A stretch of 64,000 bases of DNA from Nymphaea colorata (GCF_008831285.2 NC_045138.2:6293205-6357204), one strand, 5' to 3'; shown: positions 33,331-46,990, counted from the stretch's first letter. A program made the numbers and translations. The notes: generated by a model not told the origin, from the letters alone.

Positions 33331-35470
33331 TCGGTTTTTGTTGGAAATAGATTTTTAAGAAAAAGGAACCTGCCCATCAACATGAGGGTCAACCATTTTG
33401 CCACCATTAACAGGGGTAATCGATCCAAGCTCTAAGTTTTCTAAATTTTTGACAAGTTATTTTTCCTACATACACTTACATGGATTGGATTTTGGATTTT
33501 GGAGTTGATTTTGAACAAAACTTGAATTTGATTTGAGAAATTGGGATTTTAATTTAATCCTGGATTTGAACTTTGATTTGGTCCAAATTTGGCATTTTGG
33601 AAATTGAGAATTTGGATTTTGTATGAAATTGAGGATTGTTAAATTTTGAATAGAATTGAGAAATGAAATTGGATTTTTGAATAGAATTGGGAGTGAAATT
33701 GAATTTTTGAAATTGAGATTAGACATTGAAAATTTGAGGTTTGGGTCAGATTTTAGATTTTGACTTAAAAATTCTTGAATTTGGAACTTGTTTTTGGAAC
33801 AGAATGTTGGTTTTGGAATTTTTGAAATTTCTAGGCGTGTAATGGTCAGAAATCGACCAATATTTTTGGATCTTGAACTTGCTTTTTTGAAAGTCTTGTG
33901 AAAATTTTATAACATTTGATTGGTAAGATTGAAAAGTTGGATTTTAGGATTCTAAGTCTAGTTCTCAAGAATTGTCTTGTTTTTAAGAAACTTGATTTTG
34001 GGAGTTCTTACCAAGATCATAAAAATTTACTTGATTTGAGTTTGATTTTGTCTTGGTTTTGAGGAAAATCCAATCATGGATTTGAAATTGATTTTGGAAA
34101 TGTAGGTTTTACAACCGAAATAAGTGATGTGCTCAAGTTTTTGTCGAAATATGACTTGGTGATGGTAGCGACTCTGACTTGACTCACTTAGATTTTGCAA
34201 AAGTGAGGGGGAGGTCTTGTGACGTGAGTGCATACATGCATTTATAAACTACATGCACATTCATGTTTCACTCTCTTTCACTCCATGTGTAGTTTTAATT
34301 GATCTTCACATGGATGTAAGTCCACCTTATAGGTGGAAAATGTATGATGTCCTCGAAGCTTAGTCTTGATGTCAACAAAAGCATTTGGAGTTAATGGTCC
34401 ATGGGCTTAAGTTTTGGTTTTGAAAATGAGATTTCAAAAACAAATTTTGGTTAGAGCATAGGAGAAGGCATGTTTGAGTTTGGAAAATTGGAGATTTTGA
34501 GAAAACTTTCTCTTTGAAGGAGGCAGTTCTCATTTGTGAGTTCTTCTAGAATTTTGGTTTTTGAATTTGCTTTGAAAATAAGTTTTAATTTTACAAGTTG
34601 ATTTCTATTGGTTTCCTAGATCAAGAACCCAGCATTTGAAAGTTATATGAATTGGATTTAGAGAAATTCTCCAAGTTTCTCTAGATTGATGTTTTTGGAA
34701 AACCAATTTTGAGTTGGAACTAGATATAAAAATAGCTTGATTTGAGAAATAACTAGTGGCTTGTATTGGTTTTGGAAAGGATTGACTATTTGGAAATGCA
34801 TATTTCCAAACTAATTTGGTGAGAATCTAATTTCTCTAGTGGTTTTAGATTTGGCCAAAACACTTGTTTTGTATCTAGGGATTTCTTTTGAAACCCTACT
34901 AGATGAATTTGTTAATGGTTGATCTTCAAAATTATTGAGATTTCTGGAAATTTCAGAAATGAGATTAGATGAAGTGATTCCATCTTACTTGATTTGTTTC
35001 ATTTTAAAATGGATCATACTCATGGATCAGTAGATCCAATCCTTGGTGGAACGGTTTTGGCAAGGTTGTGAGATCCAAATCTATTTCGCATTCAAGAGAT
35101 CATCCATGCTTCCTTCCTCTCTCTCTTTCTTTGCATTCATTCATTCAATCGCATAGATGAATGGATGACATTTTTGCACAAACCATGGTGGTATTCCTCC
35201 AATATTACACGAGTGGGATCTCTCTAAGTCAGGTTTTGAGAAATATCATTTTCTAATTTTTGTTTTGAAAACAAAATGTTAGCTCAAATGGGTTTGGATG
35301 ATCAAGGAAATGCATGTAGATATGCATTAGCTTGTATATTTTCTTCGTACGACTCAGCAAGACATCATCCCAGCTTTTTTGAAATATAAGAAATCCCAAC
35401 CCAAACCCACGATTTGTTTGTCATTTCCATTCATCATTCATTCATTATTCACGTGAAGATGCACGTCCAC
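33331..35470. other. T/G-skewed low-complexity region
   Basis: About 2 kb with long stretches built from 'ttggattttg', 'gaaattgg' and 'tttgaattt' words, strongly poor in C on this strand. It begins with 'caggggtaatcgatccaagc', similar to the 'ggggtaaccaacccaa' word of block Y. It is similar in style to block alpha but not collinear with it. The minus frame 33466-33726 (Asn/Ser/Lys-rich) is an effect of the composition. It may be non-coding DNA of an LTR element. Confidence 0.5.
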
Positions 35471-36049
35471 CATTTCCAGCAAGTTAACATTTTAAGAAAA
35501 TGCCACAGATCATGAAGATTAGAATGATAAAATGAGGCATAAAAGTTGCTGTTTTAGAACAGCAAAAGAGATGTCATTTTGCGTTAGGTAGCTTGGCAAA
35601 TACCCCAACCCACGACACTGGTTAAGGTCTAGACCATGGTGACGAGTCACCAATATTTGGCAAGCTAAAAATTAACTAAAACCCATTGGTTTGGGTGCTA
35701 GGGAGTAAAAAAAACAAGGGCTTTTGAACCCTGGTTTTCATCTTGCTGGATAGAGGAATCGGCCTCACCAAGGCTGCTGCAAAGTAGGCCATAGTGGAGT
35801 AGGTCTGACCACTCTAGCAGCCAGCCCCTTTATAGCTACTAAAGTAGGTCCAATGCTCTTTTTTTTTTTTTGAGAAAATTGAGACATGAATGACAATATA
35901 ATTCATTAACATGCAAGTTGGAGAGGTAGCTGACCTTAATTGCTGGAAAAACTGAGGTGATAACAATCAAGTTTTCACACTTTGATGCATATGCCTTAGT
36001 TACAGACATTTATAAAGTGTCTAAGTTGTGACACTTAATATATAGACAC
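35471..36049. other. Unassigned spacer before Copia D
   Basis: It contains a small inverted repeat ('tagcttggcaaat' near 35589 against 'atttggcaagcta' near 35655) and a T run at 35861-35871. No gene or LTR is recognised, so Copia D has lost its 5' end here. Confidence 0.5.
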
Positions 36050-38580
36050 TTGTACTACAATGGACTCTACAATGGACTGAAGTTATTGGGGCATAAAAAA
36101 TTAGTTGTTGGTTTACCTTGTCTTATCAATAATGAAGATATTTGTGAAAGATGTGTGTATGGAAAACAACATCGTCTTCCATTTCTAGTTGGAAAAGCAT
36201 GTAGAGCGAAAGCTCCTTTAGAATTAGTGCATGCTGACATTTGTGGGTCACGCATGAGTTGAGTGTTTTTTCTTGTTGAAAAATCTGAAGCCATTGAAAA
36301 ATTCAAGGGATTTAAAGTTTTTTGCAGAAAAAGAACGTAGGTGACCTATAAAAATATTTTGTACTGATAGAGGGGATGAATTTTTGTCAAATGATTTCAA
36401 AATTTTTTGCAAATTACATGGTATACATAGACAGTTGACAGTAAGAAAAACTCCCCAGCAAAATGGAGTTGCTGAAAGGAAAAATCGCACAGTGGTAGAA
36501 ATCGCTCGTAGCATGTTGAATGAGAAACATCTTCCAAATGAGTTTTGTTCTAAAGCAGTGGCTACAGCTGTGTATCTTTTCAACACATCCCCAACCAAAA
36601 CAGTCCGCAATATGACTCCATATGAAGCATGGTGGGAGAAAAAACCTGATGTAAGTAATTTAAAATTTTTTGAATGCATCGCCTACTCTTTGCTTGATTC
36701 TAATAGTCGAGACAAAATTGACAAAAAGAGTGAGAAATGCATTTTTGTGGGTTATAGTAATAACTCAAATTGTTATAGACTATACAATCCGATAATAAAG
36801 TCTTTAATCATTCAACGTGATATCATTTTTGATGAGAATAGATCATGGGAGTTGACAACAATAGAATACAAACATATTCCATTTGTTAAATCAACTTCTC
36901 ACTCAAATGCATCATCGTCAAGTGCTACTCTTTCAAAAGAGACCAATTCAGATAATGAAGAAGATGTCGAAATAACTACAACAAGAAAGGTACGATCTCT
37001 ACATGACATATATGCTTCTTCTTTATTTGCTTTTATGGTAACTGAACCATCATGTTATGAGGAAGCATGTGGTAAAGAAGAATTAGAAAAAACAATGCAA
37101 GAAGAGATTCATACAATTAAGAGAAATGATATATGACAACTAGTAGATTTGTCACAGGAAAAAGAACCTATAAGTGTGAAATGAGTTTACAAATTGAAGT
37201 ATAATGTCGATGGAGATGTGCAAAAATACAAGGCTAGACTAGTCGTGAGAGGGTATGTACAAAAATATGACATTGATTATTTTGAAACTTTTTCTCCTGT
37301 TGCTCGTTTTGAGACTATTACACTAGTATTGACACTAGGAAGTCACTTAAAATGGAAGGTTTTTCAATTTGATGTCAAGTCTACTTTTTTGAATGGTGCT
37401 TAGAAAAAGATGTATACGTACATCAACCACAGGGCTTTGTCATAAGTAGACTGGAGAAGAAAGTGTATAAGTTGAAGAAGGCCATTTATGGCCTCAAGCA
37501 AACATCAAAAGCATGGTATGAGAGACTTGACACATATCTTCACAGAAATGAGTTTCAACATTGTGAGAATGAACCCACATTATACTTGAAAAATGAAGGT
37601 ATTGACATGCTTGTGGTATGTGTTTATGTAGATGACATTACCTACATGGGATCAAGTGATGTGCTCATTCAAAAATTCAAGGACAGTATGATAAGTGAGT
37701 TCGAAATGTCAGATTTGAGTTTATTGCATTTCTTTCTTGGTCTTCAAGTTGTCCAAACAAATAATGACATTTTTATCTCTTAAGAAAAATATGCATTAAG
37801 CATACTTAAGAGGTATAAAATGTTAGATTGCAAGTCGTGTTCTATTCTAATGAACGTACGTGAAAAATTGACTTTGTCTAATGGGACTGCTAAAGCCAAT
37901 GAAACAATGTTTAGAGGTCCAGTTGGTGGCTTGTTATATTTGACTCATATATGATCAGATAGTTTATTTGCTGTTAGCTTGGTATCCAGGTTCATGCACA
38001 ATCTATCATTACACCATCTGGAGGCAGCAAAACATGTTCTACGTTACATCCGTGAAACTACTGAATATGGAAGTTGGTATAAATCAGATGTTTGTTTTAA
38101 CTTACTTGGTTACACTGATAGTGACTGGGCAAGAGCTGTAGATGATAGAAGGAGCACAAGCGCTTATGTTTTTACACTTGGATCAGGTGCTATATCATGG
38201 TGTTCAAACAAGCAAAGTACGACGACATTATCATCTTCTGAAGCAGAGTATATTGCTGCATCTGACACTACTTGTCAGGCAATTTGGATGCATCGAGTTT
38301 TGGAAGATCTTGGTAAAAGTCAAACTGAAGGAACACCAATCCATTGTGACAACAAGGCAACTATAGCAATGACAAGAAATCTGATTTACCATGGATGGAC
38401 AAAACATATTGAACTTCGTCATCATTCCATTCATGAGATTGTTGGTAAAGGTCAAATCGTGTTGAAGTATTGCTCAACCAATGAGCAAGTTGCAGATGCG
38501 TTTACTAAGGCACTTTCATATGCAAAATTTGTGAAGTTTCGGTCTCACCTTCGTGCTTCAAACTTTGCATTAAGGGGGAG
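36050..38580 (+). pseudogene. Copia D pol remnant: GAG-pre, integrase, reverse transcriptase, RNase H
   Basis: Order of domains: GAG-pre zinc part (ICERCVYGKQHRLPF, about 36140-36185), LVHADICGS with the first integrase Asp (36222-36250), then a deletion of about 40 residues and a stop. The core resumes at VGYS-type pol: TDRGDEFLSNDF and KTPQQNGVAERKNRT (36445-36490) with Asp and Glu. The linker FVGYSNNSNCYRLYN follows, then reverse transcriptase from about 37040 with a stop near 37134, KARLVVRGYVQKYDIDYFETFSP (two pieces), DVKSTFLNGA and a 1-base frame change at about 37401. Next are KKAIYGLKQTSKAWYERLD and CVYVDDITYMG with the YVDD box intact. RNase H is well kept: GYTDSDWARAVDDRRSTSAY, SSSEAEYIAAS, IHCDNKATIAM and NEQVADAFTKAL. 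At least four disabling lesions are present. Gag and protease are missing. Confidence 0.95.
38572..38580 (+). promoter_or_regulatory. Polypurine tract of Copia D
   Basis: AAGGGGGAG lies at the end of the RNase H frame and directly before TGATGAAAGT, the likely 3' LTR start. This is the usual arrangement in Copia elements whose pol frame runs into the LTR. Confidence 0.8.
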
Positions 38581-38953
38581 TGATGAAAGTTAATGCAAAA
38601 AAAAAAACATGAGCATGTCCTTATGAAGAAGGTGAAGGGTTCAACTTTTGGGTTCCCCAAAAGTTCCATCGTGCCATGACAAGTGCCCCTTCACCTTGAC
38701 TATTTTAATTTTCAGTTTTTTGTTTTTAATTCATATGTCAATAATGGCTATAGTGGAATCATCAAGAGTCATGTCATTTATTTTTCAGTTTTTTTTTACA
38801 TGTATATGTATGGCCCTTTCCGTTGTGTGTTCAAAGATTTCTTGTTGTGTGCTTAATCCTTGCTGCCTTGTGTCATGCCTAGGTGACCACTTGAAGAAAC
38901 AAGTGGTGGATTAGTTGTTGTGTTGCTCTTGTGTTATATTCGTGTCATTTACA
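38581..38953 (+). repeat. Probable 3' LTR of Copia D
   Basis: It starts TGATGAAAGTTAATGC right after the polypurine tract. The right end is not certain because no 5' LTR survives for comparison; 'catttaca' at 38953 is one candidate. It carries a strong two-part hairpin at 38629-38697. The following 38954-38999 is an unassigned link to block X2. Confidence 0.6.
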
Positions 38954-38999
38954 GGAGCACAAGAAGAAGACGTGCAGGCCGGTCATTCCTTTAGGTAAC

Positions 39000-39950
39000 A
39001 CCCTTGCCTCATGAAAATCAAACTCACCCCTGCGCATCTATATTTCAACCCTCGGATTTTGCTTGATGCCATAGATCATCTCCTGATCAAATCTATGCAC
39101 CTTTGCCTCTCCACCATAGGTAACCATCACTCTCTCCCTCTCTCATCATTGTTTGTCTGCTGTGAAGAGAAGCCTTGCAAAGCAGCCATCGTTTTGTGTA
39201 GGTTTGTGAAGGTGGAGGAGTGATCCTACAAGAGTGAAGGCCTTTTGTGCAGGCCTGTGAGAGAATGAGAGGCAGTTCTCTTTTTTGGTCATAGTCAACT
39301 ATTTCAACATAAGGGTTTTCAAGCTCTATTAATGGAGAAGGTGAACTTTTGGCCCTTTCCCTCCCCGTTTTCTTGTTTAGGATATGATATTCATCAACGA
39401 AAATTCGTTTGTTCTTATCTGCTAAAACTTTTTCCTCATCATTGCCGCCATGTCAGTTTCTGTATTCAGATAAACCCTATTTTTTCCATTTTGTGCCTGT
39501 ACTCTGTACACCTGGGTCTTTTATGTTTGCCTTCTTTCTCCCACACTGTCCTCTTCTTTCTTGGATCAAGCAGTTCCAGATTTTCCATCTTGATCTGAGA
39601 ATTTTCGGGAGGGATTTCTAGCCATTGGTTGGATCGTACCTAGCTCATTCCCCCTTTCCCGTTTTTCTGGAACCGTTTGATCCAAGAAAGAGGAGGGCAA
39701 TGTGAGAGAAAGAAAGCAAGTAAAAAACCCATATGTACTGAGTACATGCAAAAAAGGGAGAAATTAATGTTTACTTGATTACAAAAACTGACGATGGTGA
39801 CGATGATGAGGGAAAACTTGTAGCAGAGGACATTTTATTTTGAGGCTGCGTTCTAGGGGTTGGGGCATTTCTAGGAAGGATGACCTTTTGTTCTTCTTGG
39901 ACAGAATGATGCTTTGACATCAATTGTCTTCTAAAGAGACACATGTTTTC
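39000..39950. repeat. Block X, copy X2, with inverted repeat
   Basis: It is collinear with 11470-12430. The inverted repeat pairs about 39400-39565 with about 39650-39835; 'cttctttcttggatcaagc' faces 'gtttgatccaagaaagagg'. The outer arm present in X1 at 11391-11450 is not found here, because Copia D DNA lies to the left. Confidence 0.7.
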
Positions 39951-40559
39951 AGAAACAAAATCTCATTGAAACAGTGTTTTACTCAAACCAGATGCCCTCT
40001 TAGGAAGACAACAAACAATTAGAAGGAAATGCGACATAGATAGCTATGGGAATTAAGCCTAGAAAATGGCTTCCTCTTCACCAAGTAGCTTTAGGCACGT
40101 CTAGGGGATGGAAGGTGACTCCCTTCATTGTCAAAGGCTCAAACAAGGGCCAGCATCACACAGTGTCTATTTTGGTGAGGACAATCAGAGCAATTTTGAA
40201 GATAAAGCATTGAAGCAGGTTACCTGAGAAGCCAACAACTGTAGGGAATGTGGACTTCTATTTATAGATAAGATCAAACATTGGTTGAATGGGGTGAAAG
40301 GAGTGTTAGAAGCTTGCTGCCATAGCCAATAGATCATATAGAGTTCAGATTTCTAATGTTAACTCTGCTCTTGGCACGACTACTCTTTTGGCCAACAACC
40401 TGTAAGGTTTCTGCAGTGTATTATTCATTGATGTATTTGTGTATGCTATTCAGCTCCTTCTTGGGTTTCCATTTTGATGTTAGTGGTAACCAAGTTTTTG
40501 TTGTGCATACCATCTTTGATTAAGAAGGTAAGGTGGCCATTTGCCCCCACAGATTTCTT
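39951..40559. other. Unassigned spacer between X2 and P5
   Basis: It replaces the Z-like stretch and microsatellite seen between X1 and P4. I recognise no repeat ends, domains or copies elsewhere in the window. Confidence 0.5.
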
Positions 40560-42060
40560 GCAGAAAGGAGGATCAGATCATCAATGGCCATAGTGGGGAG
40601 ACAGAATGACTTCTTGTCATTCGTAGTGTTCTCTCCTTCGGTATTCAAGCCCTCCTTCTCTTTGTGTGCATGTGTTTGTCTATTTAATAAGAGCGCCCCT
40701 GCCGACAACATTTGGGAGAGAGAAGGGCATGTCCTCTGCTTTCCTTTCTCTTTCTTCTTTCTTCGTATATATTTTTTTCCATTCCCTTTCCTTTGTACTT
40801 TTTCTCTTATTCTCCCTCCCTCTCTCTTCCTTCTTGAACACCTCCCGCTCTCTTCCTTCTTGTTGTTCAAGGGGATAATAAGCAATGGCATCATAGAAAA
40901 CACCTCATATTAAGCATGTTGTTGAGGCCCACCTTAAAATCATTTTTCTCTTTTTCAGCTCCCCTTTTTCTCTATTTCTTTTTGGCTATTTCATTATTCC
41001 CTCTCTCACTAACACACATGATATATGTACATAGTGAGAGAGAAATTGGTATATGGAATACAAAAAGAAATAGAAAAGGTGGCTCAAAAAGATAGGTCAT
41101 AAGGTGGTCACTACAGCATGCATAGCATGAGGTCCCTATGACACCATTGCTCATTATCTGCTTAAGCAAGGAGAGAGAAGAGAGAGAGAGAGAGACAGAG
41201 GGTGAGAAAGGAATTAGAGAAAAAATACCAAGGAAAGAGAACACAAAAAAATATGAAGAATGAAAAGCAGAAGAATGAGAACAAAAAGAAGAGGACGTGC
41301 CCTTCTCTCTCAACTGCTGCCAACAAGTGGCGCTCTTCTCACACAAATGCACATAAACAGAAACAGGAGGAGGGCCAAAGTACTGGGGGAGAGAATAGTG
41401 CGAATGCTGAGAAATCATCCTCTTTCCTTGTTGTGGCTGTTGATGATCTGGCAATCCTTCTCTCTGGGTACCCACTTCCACCTCCTCATGTCTTTCTCTC
41501 ACTCTGTGTCACTCTCCTTAGAGAAAAAATGGGGTTATTGGGGAGTTTCATTCAAAGAACGCCTATTGTTCTCCTTCGACAAAGTTGCAATAAGCCTTGT
41601 TTTCGACCCGTTTTCGAGTTGTTTGATCCTTCAATGTTTTGAAAATCTGTTAGTAATTAGAGTAGAGTGTTTTTAATTTTGTTTTCAGTTTTTTTCTAAC
41701 AGAAATTGTTGTGACATCATATCCCTAAGGGAGTTGGCACAATGGAAGGGTTGGAGGTTGGTAGGAAGTCCATTTATTGCTCATGGGGCATCTTGAAAAT
41801 AGGATATACTGATTTGCAACATGAAACAGATGTGTACGTGCATTAAAAACAGGTTTGGTACCTTGGGGAGTTGGCACAAAGAATGGATATGTTCACCGTG
41901 CCTTCTTAATTAACATGTTCGCCACATGCAAGATAGTAGGCCTTAAGCATATGAGAAATCATAAAGCAAACTTAAGGGAAGAAGATGTAAGGATTGCAGA
42001 AAATTTTAAATAGGATGCTCATGACCTTATAGATTCGTTTCTAGTAGAGTGGTGTAATGT
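40560..42060. repeat. Block P, copy P5: complete foldback plus tail, uninterrupted
   Basis: The left arm, about 40560-40910, pairs in reverse complement with about 41150-41500. The middle contains 'ctctcactaacacacatgat' facing 'tagtgagagagaaat'. The tail continues through 41621-41625 (GTTTG) without an LTR element, so this copy is the empty-site reference for P4. The frames 40533-40913 and 41202-41642 are Ser/Leu-rich and appear in several frames, as expected for low-complexity DNA. Confidence 0.75.
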
Positions 42061-44173
42061 GTGTGCATGTTGTTTGATTGGTGAACTGCATCATGGAAGA
42101 GAAAGCTGAGGAGTGTGGTTAGAAAGAAACAACTCAAGGGTCAACTACTTTGATAAAATTGGAGATGTGTAAAGTGGGGTTTTAGGTTATCGAGGCATAT
42201 CTAATATATAATATTATATTGTTCTATTGCATAGCATAGTATGTATCATATAGTTAATTTGAACATAAATATATGTAATGATTTCCTTAAATAAATTCAT
42301 GTAAGTTATACATAAAAATTCATGTAGTAAGCAAGATATATACTCAAATCTAATAGAAAGAAAGTATATAGCTACAATCACAAGAAAAAAAAAACACATC
42401 AAGCAAAAGCCATGAGTCATATAAAATAAAATTGTTTAAGAAAACAAGTGAAAAAGTAACTTCATCATCTGGCACACATTCACAAGCGTGTGATTCATAG
42501 ATCTTAAGAATACCTTCAGCAAGCTGAGTAGGCTACTAGGATTCATCCTCCAACAATCAAATTTAAAGAAAAAACTATCTATAAGCAGGAAAGACATTGA
42601 AACTTAACCTTTTAGGCAACAGTGCATGTATAAGTAAAAAAGCTCAAGTCTCAATGTAGTGATAACAAAGATGGCAATTTTAGATTCTTATATTATTATT
42701 GATGTTGGATGTTGCCTAATACTTAGCACTACCAACTGTACATTCCAAAGTTCGATAATTCATATCTAAGTTTTACAAACTTATGCTTTTGCCATATTTG
42801 AGTGAATGTATAGGGTTGGCCAGAAGGCCTCATATTCACCATGGTTTCATAACTTGGATGTCATAAACTTATAAAGTGGTAAATATAGTGGCAGCACTAC
42901 GGTGACAAATGATTCAAGTTTGGAAGTTATACATATGAGCAAAAAAGACTCATGCATTGAAGTATTCAATAATAAAGATGGAAATTTTAGGTTTTAATAT
43001 TAATCATAGCTTGAACGCCGCCTAAATTATCACTAACAATTGTACCTTCCAAAGTCCAAGCAATTGTATTCAAGTTTTACAAATTTGTTTTACTTTTGAG
43101 AGTATAGTTAGTGGAAAGACCCATAATCTCTAACATTATTTGAAAACTTGGATTAAAAAAGAGAGATGTTGTTTGCATCCCAAAATTTATTTCGGTTTTG
43201 GAGTGGTTCAGAAATATAAAATTGTATTTTCGAAATGAGAGAGAATAGGGACTCACCTGTCGGTACGAGGATTGGTCATTCTCGAGGCCTTTATGAGGGG
43301 TAACTAACCCAAAGGGTATGCTTATTCTTGATGCACTTTATTTTTAATTAAACATCTTATCCATTCTAAGTGTGTGTGGTAAATAGAAATAATGTTGAAG
43401 ATTCAATGTTTCAAACTTTTGGATGAGAAAATTTTGAAAGATCATTTGAAAATTCAAGCCACTTTGATTTGAGACATTTTTGAATAAAGAAACCTTTGCA
43501 AATATCATTTGAAAATCTTTGAAAGATAATATGAGTATTTTGAAGATCGCTTTGCGAAATCAATTTAGTGTTTTTTTAAGAATTTAAGTAAGTTTAAGAT
43601 TTTGCTCTAATTTAGCTACTACCTAGCTAAAGTTCCATCTCATCTTGTTTAAGTTCTTTTAGAGAGGCTCTTGTGATTATTCGTCAATTCCACAAGTGAA
43701 TGTGAATGCATGAATGCATTAATTTTATATGATTGAAAACAAATTATTCATTCATATCATATCATTCACATAAGGATATCCTTATCATCACATTCATCGA
43801 AATTTATTTACATACTTATCCTAAATATTTTCATGATGGGGAAAAAAAAAATTGAAAGTAAAATGTGGTTGCAAACTTTCAAAAATAATTTCAATATTGA
43901 GTTATTACTTGAGTTTTGGTCTTAGTGAAGTCAATAAATGAAAATTAAAATTTAGATCTTAAGAAAGAGATATTGGAAACAATGAAAAAAAACAAAAAAA
44001 AGGAAAACATTTTAAGTCAAGAGGAATAACAAGAAAGAGAGAGATTTTGAAAAGAAAAAAAGAAAAATTTTAAAGAGAGAGAGAAGAGGATGTACATGTG
44101 TGTGTGTGTGTGTAAAGTTGTATATATACGCGTATATGAAAGTTTATAAAAGGAAGATCTTAAATTTAAGAGG

Positions 44174-44204
<31 letters not shown>

Positions 44205-46020
44205 AGTTTGTAAAAAGAAGGTGTTAACTCAAAGAGAGAGACATATAGATTCTAGAGAGAGAAAGTGGGATACACACACAGACATATATATATGAACTAT
44301 AAAAGAATATGTTAAATCAAAGAGAGAGAAAAGAGAAAGAGAGATATTTATGTACATGTATATATATATAACATGTATATACACATATACACATATGAAA
44401 ACTAAAATTAAGAAATAACATGGAGTATTTTCGACTTCGATTTTTCTATTTTCGGAGAGAGGAAATTGAGCACATGTAAGAGTTTAGGCTAAGTCTCCAA
44501 AACCTCATTAAAGAGCGTTCTTATTTTTGAATTTCATTTAAAAACATGATTCCAAATATTTTCATATAAGCATAAAACAATAATCATTTCATATACTAAA
44601 AGAAATTTTTTTTCTCCCACCATTAGATATGGAAGAAAATCAAGCACACACGAAATGAAAAGTTAATAACATAAGAAAACACTCATTGAGATCCCTAATC
44701 GGGTGATTAAAAGAAATGCTAAACGTAAGGATGCCATGAAGACACATTTGTAAGGGGTTTTTTGGATTGGACAAATTCCAATATAAAATCAACATAATAA
44801 CAAAGAAATCTCAATCCAAGCACTCATTGTTATCATTCGTTCGCATATTAATTAAGGAATCAATAAACTTTGTATGAACCTTTAAAAGCAAAGTATACAT
44901 TTAAGAGAACAGAGAAGCATATTTCAATCCTAGATGAAATTTCGTTTCACCTTGCTCATGTTTTCGGTTCACTCAAGAATAGCTCTTGACTCTAGAGAGG
45001 AGATTTGAGAGTTATCTAACATGGCCATGGGAAGATGAAAAAGGAAAAAAAAAAGAAAAGGAAAAGGATTGGGATATTGACTACATCTAATGAGAATGAT
45101 TTTAGAAAATTAGTCTCTTTATCCGGATAATCCTAAAGCTTCCTCGAATGAAGCTCCAAGGTGTTGAAAATGTCTCTCCGAGAGGCCTCCTCATGCTTCC
45201 TTGTAGAGTGGAAGTTGGTGAAGCTTTCTCCCAAAGTTGGAGAAGAAGAAGATAAAAGGAGAGAAATAGAGAGAGTTAGGGGAAAGACTCTAAGTCTTCA
45301 AATGAGAAAGTATTATAGGTTTTCCAAGAGTTAGCTCACGCACAAGCGAGAAGATTTTGAAGACATTGATAGAGAGTTTTAGAGTCAAAACTCAAAATTT
45401 GAATTTAACAATATTTTCATGTGAATTTCAAGTATTTTTGAATTTATTTAAAATTTTATTTTCAATAGGTTTTGACCAAATGAGATTGGCTCTCAGACCT
45501 GAAAACACCCCTTTGGGAGTGTGGGCAGGGCTAGTGATCACTTAGCAGACCAAAACAGCCCTCAAGGGGTGTTTTTTAGCCAAAAAAGGGCCTGCGCGGT
45601 CGTAATTAGGCGCACGTGTGCCGTGGCCAGCAACTGCATCTGGCGTGACAGTGCCAGGTCGCTGTCGCGGTCGCATCACTCGTGGCAGTGCGTGGCGCGG
45701 CTGTGCGCCTTGGTCAGAGCGTATGGCCTGGCCATGTCGGCCAGGACGTTTGGAGTGTGCAGGCATGCCCACTTATTGGTTTGCTTTGGACCAATAAGGG
45801 GTGGCTTTTGCCCCTGGCTTCCAAGGTGGTCCCACACATAAAACAACATAAAAATGATTTTTAAAACACACATTTTAAAGGGAAAAATGATCTTTTGTTA
45901 CAGACAGCAACAACTACATTTTGCGTGGTTTCGAGCTCATTTTAGATCTAGATCGGGTTCGCTTGGTCGCCAATGTGTTCTAGTCGATGCACGAGGATTG
46001 GACCAAGGATTAGATGAGTG
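42061..46020. repeat. Block Y, copy Y2
   Basis: It is collinear with Y1 but about 1.3 kb longer. The extra DNA (about 44100-45370) contains AG, TG and TA microsatellites (TA run at 44173-44201) and a Lys/Arg-type purine-rich stretch. The diverged ~295-bp monomers start near 42645 and 42945. The right part carries 'ttgggagtgtgggcaggg', then a GC-rich patch (45570-45790) and 'accaataaggggtggctttt'. The overlapping frames 45521-45841, 45542-45772 and 45676-45873 come from this GC patch and have no domain. Confidence 0.75.
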
Positions 46021-46029
46021 GTTTAGGCT

Positions 46030-46990
46030 CAAAACATATTTTTAAAGTTTTTTTTTTGGCACGAGATTGAGACGCAAAACGAAAGCATGGTATGTGCATG
46101 CGCACAAGTCGCTCAATAGTATCAAAATTTGTTATTTTGGCCTCGACTTTGGATTTTGAGTTGGAATTCTTGATTTGAGTCCAAACTTCGGTTTTGGATC
46201 TAATTTGGACATAAGAGCGGCTTTATGAGTCCGTTTTCCTAGTTTAGACTTAAGTCATTTGTTGGCTCAATGACAGACTTTGGCTTCGTATTTCGTATCA
46301 AGTATGTATTTTAGATCTAGGACTTGGATTTGGATCCAAATATTCATCTAAAGTTGAATTTTGGAATTAAATCTTACATTTGGATTCAAATATGGGTCTA
46401 GAGATTTGGATCGAGTGATCGAGAATTGGACTTGGATATGGATATAGAAGTTTGTCTTGGATCTAGGATCGAAATTTGAACTTGGATACAAATTTAGAAG
46501 TCTGTTTTGGGTTGAGCTTGGACTCGGGGTCCAAAATTAAACCCAAATCACTGTAAAGATGGTTGAAATAACCGAGAATCTTGTTTGAATGAAATACAGT
46601 CTTCTGAAAAAAATTTGGGGTGATAATAGATGTAGTACTAAAACAACTGTAATTAAATAAACTTTGGGATCTCCAGGTATAGATAAAAGAAAAAAACATA
46701 TCTTGATGTATTCTGGAACGTGGATGTCAATTTTTAGTGTTATTATTGACATTGTATGTTGCTTAACATTTAGTACTACCAATTGTACATTCAAGAGTTC
46801 AGAGTCTTTGGATCTAACTTTCCTACCTATGCTTGTACTTTATTTGAGACAATAAAGTAGGAAAAAAGACCTCTCATATGCATCATTGTTCAAAAGCTTT
46901 CATGCTGTAGATGCATATATAAAATGGGAGATATAGTGCCAACACTAGGGCAACAAATGATTTAAATTTGAGAGTTATAGTTGAAAAATC
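46030..46990 (+). repeat. Block alpha, copy alpha3
   Basis: It has the same order of words as alpha1, alpha2 and alpha4, starting 'ttggcacgagattgagacgc'. It turns into the ~295-bp monomers near 46695. Confidence 0.8.

Noticed and set aside
36248-36679. 143-codon minus-strand frame
   Set aside because: It is the antisense of the Copia D integrase.
40533-41676. Ser/Phe/Leu-rich frames of more than 120 codons in block P
   Set aside because: They are open in several frames at once, consist of pyrimidine-rich low-complexity DNA, and change frame between P copies.
45521-45873. GC-rich overlapping frames in Y2
   Set aside because: Three frames overlap on both strands, and the duplicate at 48053 has a 95-bp deletion that shifts them; no domain is present.
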